Of a stretch of DNA of 64,000 nt, positions 48,054-56,610 are shown piece after piece. The first letter of the stretch is position 1; each line of letters starts with the position of its first letter. The DNA is from Klebsiella electrica (GTDB taxonomy: Bacteria > Pseudomonadota > Gammaproteobacteria > Enterobacterales > Enterobacteriaceae). The DNA lies in contig NZ_CP041247.1 in assembly GCF_006711645.1 (NCBI RefSeq), positions 4,712,001 through 4,776,000 on the forward strand. The letters are read 5' to 3'. The notes beneath the pieces were generated by a model. That model saw nothing but the letters and a program-made list of their open reading frames with translations, ran no database searches and was not told the origin of the DNA. Position numbers and translations under genes: made by a program.

Positions 48054-48695
48054 TCACAGCGCTACCGGGAATAGTGAACCTAAAATCATGGCGCCGAGGA
48101 TGGCACCGCCAGTGATAGGCTTCTGCCAGATGTAAAACAGCAGCGCGCCGACCAAAGAACCGATACCGATAGGAATCGAGGCGGTCATGGCGCTGAGGAT
48201 AATCAACGGCCCGAGGAAGCGGCCTGAGGCGTTACCGGCCCCCATCATCACATCGGCGCCGTAGGTGGAGTCGCTCTGATTGATGGTGAACTTACGCGCC
48301 AGAATGATGATGTAGCCAATCGCCAGGCCCAGCGCGAGACCGGTCGCCAGCGAGGCGGCAAAGTTCGCCACCGGAAAGACAACGCCAGCCCCGAGCAGCA
48401 GCGCCGGAACGCCAAGACCCACGCCGGTCTGAATGGCGCCGCCGATATCGAGGATCCCGACCAGCGAGCCTTCGATAATACGGGCGAAGAGGAAGCTGGC
48501 GCCAAACGCGGCCACCGCGCCATAAGCGCCGGTATCAATGCCCGCTTTCAGCATGGCCACGAAAGCCACTTCGTTAAACGCGCCGATACCGTAGAGGTAA
48601 TACATGTGGGTCCCGGCGAAAACGCCGGAGGAGAGCAGACCAACAAAGATCGGAAACGACCAGTCGGCATACCAAAAACCTTTATTCTGTTCCAT
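48054..48695 (-). CDS. DUF4310 family membrane protein
   Basis: 213 aa with about five to six hydrophobic segments, glycine-rich (LGLGVPALLLGAGVVFPVA, LALGLAIGYIIILA). The first residues, MEQNKGFWYADWSFPIFVGL, are typical of the family. It has no assigned function; it always occurs, to my knowledge, with DUF4311, DUF4312 and SFCGS proteins. Probably one of two membrane subunits of a transporter. 13 bases downstream of the DUF4311 gene. Confidence 0.85.
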   Translation of the reverse strand: MEQNKGFWYADWSFPIFVGLLSSGVFAGTHMYYLYGIGAFNEVAFVAMLKAGIDTGAYGAVAAFGASFLFARIIEGSLVGILDIGGAIQTGVGLGVPALLLGAGVVFPVANFAASLATGLALGLAIGYIIILARKFTINQSDSTYGADVMMGAGNASGRFLGPLIILSAMTASIPIGIGSLVGALLFYIWQKPITGGAILGAMILGSLFPVAL

Positions 48696-48708
48696 GTCGA
48701 GGCTCCTG

Positions 48709-49485
48709 TTATTTGCCGCTGAGCGAGTTGTGGATCAGATCCAACCAGTTCGGCACAGTCAGATGGAAGGATTGCAGTGTCTTAATGTCGAAGCCGCGGA
48801 AGAAGGCGCTCAGGACAAACAGCGCGACAATGGCCGACATCATCACTTTGGTGACGCGGTTCCAGCCGCTCTCTTCTACGCCTTTACCGATCAAGATCCC
48901 CAGCACCAGGCCCGGTACGGCGTTGCCCATGATAAGCTGCGCTGCGCCGCCGAAAATGGTGGCCCAGAAGCCCGATTTTTTACCGGCATCGATGGCCGCC
49001 AGCCAGAAGATTACCGGCATCACGGTGTTAACCAGCAGGTTAGCCGCCGGGACCAGCACCTTAACCGCGGTGACCTGCAGCGCTTCCGGTACGGAAGAGG
49101 CGGTCAGGTTTAAGAAGGCGACCACCAGCATGCCGATGATGCCGCAGGCAATCGCCATTTTCTTCGGATCGTGCAGCGTTTCGCCGACGTTACGGTTTTT
49201 CAACATCAATGCCGCGGCGCCCCAGTTCGGGATAATGCGGTGATCGACGTCCTGAGTGAATGAGCCCGCTGCAACGGAAGAGGCCCAGGCGTTAAAGAAG
49301 AATCCCAGACCAAAGGAGAAGTGGGAAGCCGGATCGCCTTCGCAGGAATTCAGCTCGCCCAGGGTACGAAACGCCCCCATCCCCTGAGTGGTAGGCGCAT
49401 GAAACATGCGTGCCGCTCCGGCGCCCACTCCGACGCCGACCAGGCCGCCGATAATGAGCGATTTTATTAAAATTATCAGGAACAT
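48709..49485 (-). CDS. DUF4311 family membrane protein
   Basis: 258 aa, with an N-terminal hydrophobic segment containing a glycine/valine run (GGLVGVGVGAGAARMF), a polar middle with HFSFGLGFFFNAWASS, and four or more further membrane segments. No known transporter signature was recognised. Together with DUF4310 it gives a two-component membrane part, as EIIC and EIID do in mannose-type PTS systems, but no homology to those is evident by eye. Confidence 0.85.
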   Translation of the reverse strand: MFLIILIKSLIIGGLVGVGVGAGAARMFHAPTTQGMGAFRTLGELNSCEGDPASHFSFGLGFFFNAWASSVAAGSFTQDVDHRIIPNWGAAALMLKNRNVGETLHDPKKMAIACGIIGMLVVAFLNLTASSVPEALQVTAVKVLVPAANLLVNTVMPVIFWLAAIDAGKKSGFWATIFGGAAQLIMGNAVPGLVLGILIGKGVEESGWNRVTKVMMSAIVALFVLSAFFRGFDIKTLQSFHLTVPNWLDLIHNSLSGK

Positions 49486-49506
49486 AGTTTAACCCTATGA
49501 TGAAAT

Positions 49507-49806
49507 TCAGGTTTGCGTGACGAAATCCACTTTCTCGACATCAATGGCCGTCACGTTGACGGTGACATCCAGCTCCACGCTGTAGGTCCGTCGTTCACGA
49601 CGTAAAAAGAAGAACAGAAACGCTTCTTTACGCGTCGCTTCATGCGCACGAACAACCTTCACATCCTGTGGCTCAATACGCAGTAAGATATGCGATGAGG
49701 TTTTCATCACCGCTGCCTGTACATGGTTCAGGGCGTCGGCGAAGGCCCGTGCTTTGCTTTCGCCTTTCCCCTTCACGCTCACCGTGGTGGTGAATTGTTC
49801 TTTCAT
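49507..49806 (-). CDS. DUF4312 family protein
   Basis: 99-aa soluble protein, MKEQFTTTVSVKGKGESKAR at the start; alternating beta strands and one helix can be guessed. It ends with VNVTAIDVEKVDFVTQT. No catalytic motif was recognised. Two bases separate it from the SFCGS gene, so the two are coupled. Function unknown; a cytosolic subunit or lid of the membrane pair is possible. Confidence 0.82.
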   Translation of the reverse strand: MKEQFTTTVSVKGKGESKARAFADALNHVQAAVMKTSSHILLRIEPQDVKVVRAHEATRKEAFLFFFLRRERRTYSVELDVTVNVTAIDVEKVDFVTQT

Positions 49807-49808
49807 GC

Positions 49809-50171
49809 TTACGCGCCGTATTTCTTTTTCCAGGCTTCCACCAGGCGCTCGCCCAGATCTTCTTTATCCATAAAGCCGAAACCCAGAACGTTGTAGCCTT
49901 CGTTGATAGCGGTCACGCCTTCATCAACGGAGCGCATGCCATATTTTGCCTTGTAGCCGTGCTTGTTCTGCGCGGTGATGGCGCCTGCGCCGCCGCTGCC
50001 GCAGAAGGAGATGCCGAAGGTGGCGTTTTCTGCTTTCATCATGTCGCCCAGCTTCATATCGGCGGCAACCCCCGGTACAACAACCGCACGAGCACCGGCT
50101 TTTTCCGCGCCAGCGGCCACTTTTTGCCCTTTACCCAGGCGGTCGCCAATAACCACAGTAATCTGTTCCAT
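49809..50171 (-). CDS. Glycine-rich SFCGS family protein
   Basis: 120-aa soluble protein, MEQITVVIGDRLGKGQKVAA at the start, with the family signature ISFCGSGGAGAITAQNKHGY; the cysteine is C57. The strand-loop-helix start and a single conserved cysteine near a glycine-rich loop recall PTS EIIB proteins, but the position of the cysteine differs from EIIB (which has it in the first loop). No biochemical role is established. 11 bases after the small PRD gene. Confidence 0.83.
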   Translation of the reverse strand: MEQITVVIGDRLGKGQKVAAGAEKAGARAVVVPGVAADMKLGDMMKAENATFGISFCGSGGAGAITAQNKHGYKAKYGMRSVDEGVTAINEGYNVLGFGFMDKEDLGERLVEAWKKKYGA

Positions 50172-50182
50172 TTTATTGCTCC

Positions 50183-50521
50183 TTACAGGTTGTCTTTTGC
50201 TACTTCGAAGTGGACCGACAGCAGCCAGGACTCTTCTTCTGGCAGGTTGCCGAATTCCGCGACCACTTCGCGGGCAAGCATCATTGAATCTTCTGAAATT
50301 TCTTCAAACAGGCTGGCATCCACTTCCGGCAGCGGCTCGCCGCTAATCGACCGGTGGGCCATCGCCCGCACGTGGGAGGTCAGCATCTGCTGCTGGACGG
50401 CGTTGGGGATGATATTGCGACGGCTTAACAGCGCATAAACCCGCGGCAGCATCTTCTCAGCCAGCAGCTCGGTTTGCTTTGCCTGTTCCCCTACGTCGTT
50501 TATTACCGCTCCGTTATTCAC
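50183..50521 (-). CDS. Small stand-alone PRD domain protein
   Basis: 112-aa protein holding one PTS-regulation domain (PRD) and no DNA- or RNA-binding domain. The histidines that could be phosphorylated are in MLTSHVRAMAHR and LLSVHFEVAK. A GTG start at 50521 (fMet-NNGAVINDVGEQ) is preceded by GGGG eight bases upstream and gives the usual length of this EF_0829-type family. The open frame continues to an ATG at 50710, but that region contains the promoter-like and palindromic sequences, so the extension is rejected. First gene of the cluster; it may pass phosphorylation state to the transporter or to the large regulator. Confidence 0.75.
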   Translation of the reverse strand: MNNGAVINDVGEQAKQTELLAEKMLPRVYALLSRRNIIPNAVQQQMLTSHVRAMAHRSISGEPLPEVDASLFEEISEDSMMLAREVVAEFGNLPEEESWLLSVHFEVAKDNL

Positions 50522-50590
50522 TAGTGTTACCCCGTTGATGTCTCTGAGGATAAAACTAGCGCCGGGACGGAGGAGTTTGTAGCGAGTTGT

Positions 50591-50610
50591 TTTCCACTTC
50601 GAAGTGGAAA
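50591..50610. promoter_or_regulatory. Perfect 20-bp palindrome in the leader of the DUF4310-4312 operon
   Basis: TTTCCACTTCGAAGTGGAAA is a perfect inverted repeat 70-89 bases before the GTG start of the first gene. It lies downstream of the candidate transcription start, so it could be an operator for the large PRD regulator or a strong hairpin in the leader RNA. Confidence 0.65.
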
Positions 50611-50636
50611 GGCGGACGGCTTGCGTGATCCATTGC

Positions 50637-50701
50637 ACATAATCGGCGTGAAACTGACGAGAAGAGGATGTTTTGGGCGAAATCGCGTGATGAGCATCAC
50701 A
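50637..50701 (-). promoter_or_regulatory. CRP-dependent promoter candidate of the DUF4310-4312 operon
   Basis: CGTGA-TGAGCA-TCACA (50686-50701) matches the CRP consensus TGTGA-N6-TCACA at nine of ten positions. On the minus strand a weak -10 GATTAT (50644 to 50639) gives a start near 50632, which places the CRP centre at about -61.5, the class I position. Catabolite control would fit a sugar-use operon. Confidence 0.65.
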
Positions 50702-50796
50702 AGAAATCATGGCGCTGGCGGTTGCCGTTGCCTGAAGAAGCGGAAAAGAAAAAGGAAAAAGTGTGATGCCAGCAGGGTTTTATCGTGGGGGGATGT

Positions 50797-50824
50797 GCAG
50801 GAGGCCTCGACAGCAGCCTCCTGC
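50797..50824. other. Hairpin between cybC and the PRD cluster
   Basis: GCAGGAGGC and GCCTCCTGC form a perfect 9-bp stem with a 10-base loop directly after the cybC stop on the minus strand. No T run follows, so it is only a weak terminator candidate. Confidence 0.5.
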
Positions 50825-50832
50825 AACAGGCA

Positions 50833-51222
50833 TTAGCGGTATTTCTGATGGTAGGTGTTACGGGTCGCTTTGAACCCTTCAGCGGCAGCCTGCGCCTCTT
50901 TCACTTTACCTTCTTCCGCCAGCTTCAGCGCACCGTCAATCTGACCAATCAGAATATCCAGACCGTGACGATAGTCTTTCATTTCCGCACTGTCCGCCGC
51001 TTTGCCTTCCAGCTTCTCCGGGGTCGCTTTCTGCGCATCCACGGCGGCACCGCGCATCTTCGTCAATGCCGCTTTCAGTTCGCCGGCATCGGAGGTTTTC
51101 TGCACCACCTGCAGGTTTTTCGCGATGGTATCCATATCTTCGCCCAGCTCAGCGGCGAACGCCGAAACAGACCCCATAGTCAGGGCGGAGACAGCCAGCA
51201 TTGCTAACAGTTTTTTACGCAT
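50833..51222 (-). CDS. cybC: Cytochrome b562
   Basis: 129-aa periplasmic four-helix haem protein. The signal peptide [23 protein letters not shown] is followed by the mature start AELGEDM, where the methionine is residue 7 of the mature chain, and the axial histidine is in RNTYHQKYR at the C-terminus; both haem ligands are therefore kept. Full length and apparently intact. The electron partner is not known. Neighbour of tldE as in E. coli. Confidence 0.95.
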   Translation of the reverse strand: MRKKLLAMLAVSALTMGSVSAFAAELGEDMDTIAKNLQVVQKTSDAGELKAALTKMRGAAVDAQKATPEKLEGKAADSAEMKDYRHGLDILIGQIDGALKLAEEGKVKEAQAAAEGFKATRNTYHQKYR

Positions 51223-51328
51223 TGCTCACATCCTTTTTTATTATTTAAGCAAACGGGCGCTGCAAGGAGCGCCCTTCTGTACAGGTTATTCTGCAAACTG
51301 CATCTTGAATAGTGGGGATAATCCGCAA

Positions 51329-52681
51329 TTACTGTCCGGCGATTTTCATCTCAGGCAGCAGTACGGAACCGCACTGAATGTTGCTGCGCAGCTCGATATC
51401 GTCACCCACAGTGACAATATTACGCCACATATCTTTCAGATTTCCTGCGATGGTGATTTCGCTTACCGGATACTGAATCTCGCCATTCTCAACCCAGAAG
51501 CCAGAAGCGCCGCGCGAATAATCGCCGGTCACGCCACTGACACCCTGGCCCATCAATTCGGTGACGACAAGTCCGGTGCCCATCTCTTTAAGCAACTTTT
51601 CAAAACTCAGGCCGCGGCCGTTAATCCGCCAGTTATGAATGCCGCCCGCATGCCCGGTGCTCTTCATCCCCAGCTTGCGCGCCGAGTAGTTGGTCAGCAG
51701 CCACTGCGTCAGCACGCCGTCTTTAATAATGTCGCGACGTTGCGTGCGCACGCCTTCGCTGTCGAACGGTGTCGAGGCCAGCCCTTTCAGCAGATGCGGA
51801 TGCTCTTCAATCGTCAGCCACTCCGGCAGAATCTGCTGGCCGAGGGAGTCGAGCAGGAACGTCGATTTGCGATAGACCGCGCCGCCGGCGATAGCGCCGA
51901 CCAGGTGCCCAAACAGCCCGGTGGCCACTTCGTTGGCAAAGATAACCGGTGCTTTCATTGTCGCAAGTTTACGCGGCGCCAGGCGAGACAGGGTGCGGCG
52001 GGCACATTCGTCGCCGACCCACTCCGGGGTATGCAAATCCTCGAGCGCGCGGCCAATGGTGTAAGCGTAATCGCGCTCCATATCGCCGTTCTCTTCCGCG
52101 ATAACGCAGCTGGAGAGCGAATGGCGGGTTGAGCAGTAGCTTTGCAACATGCCGTGGCTGTTGCCGAACACTTTAATGCCGTAGTGGCTATTGAAGCTGC
52201 CGCCTTCGGTATTCGTAATGCGTTTATCCGCCTGCAGGGCGACCTGTTCCGCGCGAGCGGCCAGCTCGATCGCCTGATCCGGGGTCACTTCCGCCGGATG
52301 GAACAGGTCAAGATCCGGGGCGTCAAAGGCCAGCAGCTCTTTATCCGCCACGCCGGCAAACGGGTCCGGGGAGGTATAGCGGGCAATATCCAGCGCCGCC
52401 TGCACCGTGCGGGCAATTGCCTGCGGGCTCAGATCGGTTGAGGAGGCGCTTCCCTTGCGGTTCTGATGATAAACGGTGATGCCTAACGCACCATCGCTAT
52501 TAAATTCTACGTTCTCCACCTCGCCGTAGCGGGTGCTGACGCTGATGCCGGTGGTTTTGCTGACGGAAACTTCCGCACCGTCTGATTTGCCTGCCGCCAG
52601 TTCCAGCGCCGTGGTCACGGCCTCTTCCAGCGTCTTGCGCTGTTGTGCAACTTGAGAGATGACTTTCATCGCTAATGCCAT
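51329..52681 (-). CDS. pmbA: Metalloprotease subunit TldE (PmbA)
   Basis: 450-aa partner of TldD in the TldD/E protease that processes microcin B17 and degrades CcdA in E. coli; TldE itself lacks the active metal site. Near-identical to E. coli PmbA along its length ([31 protein letters not shown] stretches). Start at MALAMKVIS (52681); the frame is open for 23 more codons. Divergent from darP. Confidence 0.96.
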   Translation of the reverse strand: MALAMKVISQVAQQRKTLEEAVTTALELAAGKSDGAEVSVSKTTGISVSTRYGEVENVEFNSDGALGITVYHQNRKGSASSTDLSPQAIARTVQAALDIARYTSPDPFAGVADKELLAFDAPDLDLFHPAEVTPDQAIELAARAEQVALQADKRITNTEGGSFNSHYGIKVFGNSHGMLQSYCSTRHSLSSCVIAEENGDMERDYAYTIGRALEDLHTPEWVGDECARRTLSRLAPRKLATMKAPVIFANEVATGLFGHLVGAIAGGAVYRKSTFLLDSLGQQILPEWLTIEEHPHLLKGLASTPFDSEGVRTQRRDIIKDGVLTQWLLTNYSARKLGMKSTGHAGGIHNWRINGRGLSFEKLLKEMGTGLVVTELMGQGVSGVTGDYSRGASGFWVENGEIQYPVSEITIAGNLKDMWRNIVTVGDDIELRSNIQCGSVLLPEMKIAGQ

Positions 52682-52776
52682 AATGTAGGAAGGTGTTAAG
52701 TGAAGTCTAACAGAGAACCGTTTTTCAGTGCGCGCCTTAACTGGTAACATTAGCCTCTTTTTTTAAGGAGCCTGAG

Positions 52777-53328
52777 ATGACTAAGCAGCCCGATGACTGG
52801 CTCGACGACGTGCCCGGTGATGACGTTGAAGATGAAGACGATGAAATTATCTGGGTCAGTAAAAGTGAAATTAAACGTGACGCGGAAGAACTGAAGCGTC
52901 TTGGCGCTGAAATGGTTGAGCTGGGAAAAAACGCGCTGGATAAAATCCCGCTCGATAGCGACCTGCGCGACGCCATTGAACTGGCCCAGCGTATCAAGAA
53001 AGAGGGTCGCCGCCGCCAGATGCAGCTGATTGGTAAAATGCTGCGCAGCCGCGATGTCGATCCGATTCGCCAGGCGCTGGACAAGCTGAAGAACCGCCAC
53101 AACCAGCAGGTTGCGCTGTTCCATAAGCTGGAAATGATTCGCGACCGCCTGATTGAAGAAGGCGATGATGCGGTACCGGAAGTGTTAAACCTGTGGCCCG
53201 ACGCCGATCGTCAGCAGCTGCGTTCGCTTATCCGTAACGCCAAAAAAGAGAAAGAAGGCAACAAGCCGCCGAAATCCGCGCGTCTTATCTTCCAGTATCT
53301 GCGTGAACTGGCTGAAGGCGAAAGCTAA
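52777..53328 (+). CDS. darP: Ribosome biogenesis factor DarP (YjgA, DUF615)
   Basis: 183-aa protein with an acidic start ([14 protein letters not shown]) and a basic helical remainder. DarP/YjgA associates with the 50S subunit and aids its late assembly. Sequence and length agree with E. coli YjgA. An AAGGAG site lies six to seven bases before the ATG. Followed by a BIME. Confidence 0.95.
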   Translation: MTKQPDDWLDDVPGDDVEDEDDEIIWVSKSEIKRDAEELKRLGAEMVELGKNALDKIPLDSDLRDAIELAQRIKKEGRRRQMQLIGKMLRSRDVDPIRQALDKLKNRHNQQVALFHKLEMIRDRLIEEGDDAVPEVLNLWPDADRQQLRSLIRNAKKEKEGNKPPKSARLIFQYLRELAEGES

Positions 53329-53351
53329 CTCCGCGTTTGCCCGCCAGATTT

Positions 53352-53432
53352 TCCCGCAGGCGGCGCTGTGCGCCTGTCCGGGCTACCGGATAACGCTGTA
53401 CCTGTAGCCCGGCAAGCGATAGCCTCGCCGGG
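53352..53432. repeat. REP elements after darP
   Basis: TTCCCGCAGGCGGCGCTGTG with CGCCTGTCCGGGCTAC, then GTAGCCCGGCAAGCGATAGC with CTCGCCGGGA, an inverted pair. Beyond it, 53435-53640 is low-GC with no gene. Confidence 0.8.
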
Positions 53433-53658
53433 AATATCCGCTCTCTACGCGCTCCCCCACCTTCATTCCTGATTCCTCATTCCTGTTTCCTGATTCGCGC
53501 CCTGCCGTGTGCCCGCTCTTTATGAGTCGACAAAAAGCTGAATCGTTAAAGCTAATAACGTTTAAATTCACATTTTTAAAGTAGGATTAATTGCATTTTG
53601 CTTATAAAAAGCGATCTTTATCGCATTTAAAAGTTTAAAAATGCGCATTTACTCACCA

Positions 53659-53674
53659 GGTGAGGCACTTCACA
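53659..53674 (+). promoter_or_regulatory. Candidate CRP site upstream of the DUF4432 gene
   Basis: GGTGA-GGCACT-TCACA matches TGTGA-N6-TCACA at nine of ten positions, 72 bases before the ATG. The promoter region 53550-53740 is markedly AT-rich compared with its surroundings. Confidence 0.55.
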
Positions 53675-53745
53675 TTTTCATCAACCGCTTACAATTAGAT
53701 TCCCTTCATTAGCAACACAATCGATTCAGCAAAAAGGGATGAAAA

Positions 53746-54954
53746 ATGAAAAAAGTATTCGCTTTAACGGCAATCGCGATGATGATTTCAGGGCCTGTTG
53801 CAGCAAAAACCTGGTTGCTGACAAGCGCTGAAAACGGCACAGATAAAGGAAACTGGCAAATAGACAGCGATCAGCTGAAGATAAAAGATCATAACTTCAG
53901 CATCGAACAAAAAGTCCTCCACGGCGGCAAACAGGAAGGCAGTAAAATTCTCGTCATCCGCAGTAAAGATGGCCTGACTATTACCCTCAGCCCGACCCGT
54001 GGTATGAATCTGCTGAAAATTGAAGGCTTCGGCACGCGAATGGGCTGGGATTCACCGGTGAAAGAGGTGGTCAACCCGGCCTTTATCAACCTCGAAAGCC
54101 GGAACGGCCTGGGCTGGCTGGAAGGTTTCAATGAAATGATGGTGCGCTGCGGCTACGAATGGACCGGCCACCCGGTGACCGCCGATGGACAGATTTATAC
54201 TCTGCATGGCAAAGCCGGCAACACGCCAGCATCGCAAGTGGAAGTCGAGGTTGCCGATACCGCGCCATATGAAATTCGTATCCGTGGGCTGGTGAAGGAG
54301 AGTACCTTTAAGAAAGCTGATTTGCAGACCATGACCGAGTTGCGCTATGTCCCCGGCAGCAACAGCTTCAGCCTGCATGATGTCTTAACCAACCACGCGG
54401 ATTACCCGCATGACTACCAGATCATTTATCACAGCAATTTCGGGAAACCGATTCTGGAAGAGGGGGCACGTTTTCTGGCCCCCATGTCCAGCATCAGTCC
54501 GTTCAACGACTACGCTAAAGCGGGTTTGAAAACCTGGCAAACCTACGCCGGTCCGACCAAAGGTTTCGACGAGATGGTATTCAATATTCAGCCGCTGGCA
54601 GATAGCAACCACCAGACGCTGGCCGCCGTGGTCAACAAGGCGGGAGATAAAGGGGCATCTATCCAGTTCGATACCCGCCAGCTGCCGGTACTGACGCTGT
54701 GGAAAAATACCGATACCGAAAAACAGGGCTATGTCACCGGTATTGAGCCGGGCACCAGCTATGCCTATCCGGTCACCATTGAGCGCGAACAAAAACGCGT
54801 GAAGCAGCTTCAGCCAGGGGCCAGCACGCAGTTTGACCTGACCTATACGCTGCTGCACAGCAGCGAACAGGTTGCCGACGTTGAGAAGAAAATTGCGGCA
54901 ATTCAGGGCGATACGAAAGTGGCGGAAAACGAAACGCCGATCGCGAAGGAGTAA
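53746..54954 (+). CDS. Exported aldose 1-epimerase-like protein (DUF4432)
   Basis: 402-aa protein with a Sec signal (MKKVFALTAIAMMISGPVA, cut before AKTW), so probably periplasmic. The remainder matches the DUF4432/galactose-mutarotase-like beta-sandwich family: SPTRGMNLLKIEGFGTRMGW near residue 84, CGYEWTGHP with a conserved histidine, LHGKAG, and HSNFGKPILEEG. The exact sugar is unknown. The 53329-53745 upstream region and the lysine- and threonine-rich coding style are lower in GC than the neighbours, which suggests later acquisition; E. coli does not have it between yjgA and mpl. A periplasmic mutarotase could supply the right anomer to an importer. Confidence 0.8.
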   Translation: MKKVFALTAIAMMISGPVAAKTWLLTSAENGTDKGNWQIDSDQLKIKDHNFSIEQKVLHGGKQEGSKILVIRSKDGLTITLSPTRGMNLLKIEGFGTRMGWDSPVKEVVNPAFINLESRNGLGWLEGFNEMMVRCGYEWTGHPVTADGQIYTLHGKAGNTPASQVEVEVADTAPYEIRIRGLVKESTFKKADLQTMTELRYVPGSNSFSLHDVLTNHADYPHDYQIIYHSNFGKPILEEGARFLAPMSSISPFNDYAKAGLKTWQTYAGPTKGFDEMVFNIQPLADSNHQTLAAVVNKAGDKGASIQFDTRQLPVLTLWKNTDTEKQGYVTGIEPGTSYAYPVTIEREQKRVKQLQPGASTQFDLTYTLLHSSEQVADVEKKIAAIQGDTKVAENETPIAKE

Positions 54955-54970
54955 TTTAACGCGCTAAGCC

Positions 54971-55055
54971 TACCCGGGTTGCGGCGTCAGCGCCCGACCC
55001 GGGCGACAAAACCAGGCCGCGCTGACCCATAGCCCGGCCAGCGTAGCCCCCAGGG
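54971..55055. repeat. REP elements between the DUF4432 gene and mpl
   Basis: ACCCGGGTTGCGGCGTCAGC with GACCCGGGCG, then partial arms TAGCCCGGCCAGCGTAGCCC. Convergent intergenic position. Confidence 0.7.
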
Positions 55056-55062
55056 CGAAGAG

Positions 55063-56436
55063 TTATCTGGACGCCTCTGCCTTTTTCGCCAGCTTATCCA
55101 GCAGCTTCTGGTGAATGCCGCCAAAACCGCCGTTGCTCATCACCAGGATATGATCGCCCGGGTGCGCGGTTTTCACCACCATATCGGCCAGCGTATCAAC
55201 ATCGGCGCTCCAGTACGCCGGCTGCACGCAGGCGTCCGCCACTTCCGCCACCTGCCACGGAATGTGCTGCGGCTGGAGCAGGAACACTTCGTCGGCGCGG
55301 CCCAGGGACGGCGCCAGATCGTCTTTGCAGACGCCCATTTTCATGGTGTTCGAGCGCGGCTCAAGCACCGCAAGAATGCGGGCAGTACCACCGACTTTAC
55401 CGCGTAGCGCCTGCAGGGTCGCGAGGATCGCCGTCGGATGGTGGGCGAAATCGTCATACACGGTGACGCCGTTGGCTTCGCCGCGCAGCTCAAGGCGGCG
55501 GCGGGCGTTGATAAAGCCGCCCAGCGCATTAGCGGCATCGGCCGGCAGCACGCCAACATGACGCGCCGCGGCAATCGCCATCAGGCCGTTATGCATGTTG
55601 TGTTCGCCGACCAGCTCCCACTTCACTTCCCCGACCTTCTCGCCGTCCAGCCAGACTTCCCACTGCGAGGCATCGGTGTTCAGCTTTTTCGCCTGCCAGT
55701 GGCCCTGCTCGCCCACCAGTTCCTGTTCGCTCCAGCAGCCCATCGCCATCGTCTGTTTCAGGTTGATATCGTTTTCCGGCAGGATAATTTTGCCTTTGCC
55801 CGGCACAATACGTACCAGATGATGGAACTGTTTCTGAATGGCTTTCAGGTCGTCAAAGATATCCGCGTGATCGAACTCAAGGTTATTGAGGATCAGCGTA
55901 CGCGGGCAGTAGTGGACAAATTTGGAACGCTTATCGAAGAAGGCGCAGTCATACTCATCGGCTTCGATAACAAAGAACGGGCTGCCGCCCAGACGCGCGG
56001 AGACATCAAAATTGCCCGGGACGCCACCGATCACAAAACCGGGCTGATAGCCGCAGGCTTCGAGGATCCAGGTGGCCATTCCGGCGGTCGTCGTCTTACC
56101 ATGGGTCCCCGCCACGGCCAGTACCCAGCGGTCGCGCAGGACAAAATCATGCAGCCACTGCGGGCCGGACATATACGGAATATTGTTTTCCAGCACCGCT
56201 TCGACGCACGGATTGCCGCGAGTCATCGCATTACCGATGATCACCAGATCTGGCCGCGGTTCCAGCTGGCTGGCATCATAGCCCTGAATTAAATCGATCC
56301 CCTGGTTTTCCAGCAGGGTACTCATTGGCGGATAGACGTTAGCATCCGACCCCGTTACCTCATGACCGAGGGAACGCGCCAGCATCGCCAGCCCCCCCAT
56401 AAACGTGCCACAGATACCTAAAATATGAATGCGCAT
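55063..56436 (-). CDS. mpl: UDP-N-acetylmuramate:L-alanyl-gamma-D-glutamyl-meso-diaminopimelate ligase
   Basis: 457-aa Mur-ligase family enzyme that reattaches recycled murein tripeptide to UDP-MurNAc. N-terminal Rossmann motif HILGICGTFMGGLA, the ATP loop VAGTHGKTTT, the family NNLEFDHADIF and HNMHNGLMAIAAA. Same size as E. coli Mpl (457 aa). Divergent from fbp across 174 bases, which hold the fbp promoter region. Confidence 0.97.
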   Translation of the reverse strand: MRIHILGICGTFMGGLAMLARSLGHEVTGSDANVYPPMSTLLENQGIDLIQGYDASQLEPRPDLVIIGNAMTRGNPCVEAVLENNIPYMSGPQWLHDFVLRDRWVLAVAGTHGKTTTAGMATWILEACGYQPGFVIGGVPGNFDVSARLGGSPFFVIEADEYDCAFFDKRSKFVHYCPRTLILNNLEFDHADIFDDLKAIQKQFHHLVRIVPGKGKIILPENDINLKQTMAMGCWSEQELVGEQGHWQAKKLNTDASQWEVWLDGEKVGEVKWELVGEHNMHNGLMAIAAARHVGVLPADAANALGGFINARRRLELRGEANGVTVYDDFAHHPTAILATLQALRGKVGGTARILAVLEPRSNTMKMGVCKDDLAPSLGRADEVFLLQPQHIPWQVAEVADACVQPAYWSADVDTLADMVVKTAHPGDHILVMSNGGFGGIHQKLLDKLAKKAEASR

Positions 56437-56610
56437 TCGTCCCTTCCCTCTTTAATCTGCGATACATTTTACCCGTATGTATGCATCAGAGAAATGTATT
56501 TCAGGTTAATCCGTTTTTTGCTGGTGCGATTCACCTGTGCGATTTTTTTTTATTCTTTGTTAAGATTGTTGCGTTCGTTTTACTTCACATAAACATGCAG
56601 GGAACGGGTT

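Noticed and set aside
50522..50710. N-terminal extension of the small PRD protein to an ATG at 50710
   Set aside because: The stretch contains the CRP site, the candidate -10 and the 20-bp palindrome, and exceeds the family length.
50797..50824. Canonical terminator after cybC
   Set aside because: The stem is perfect but no T run follows on either strand, so only a hairpin is reported.
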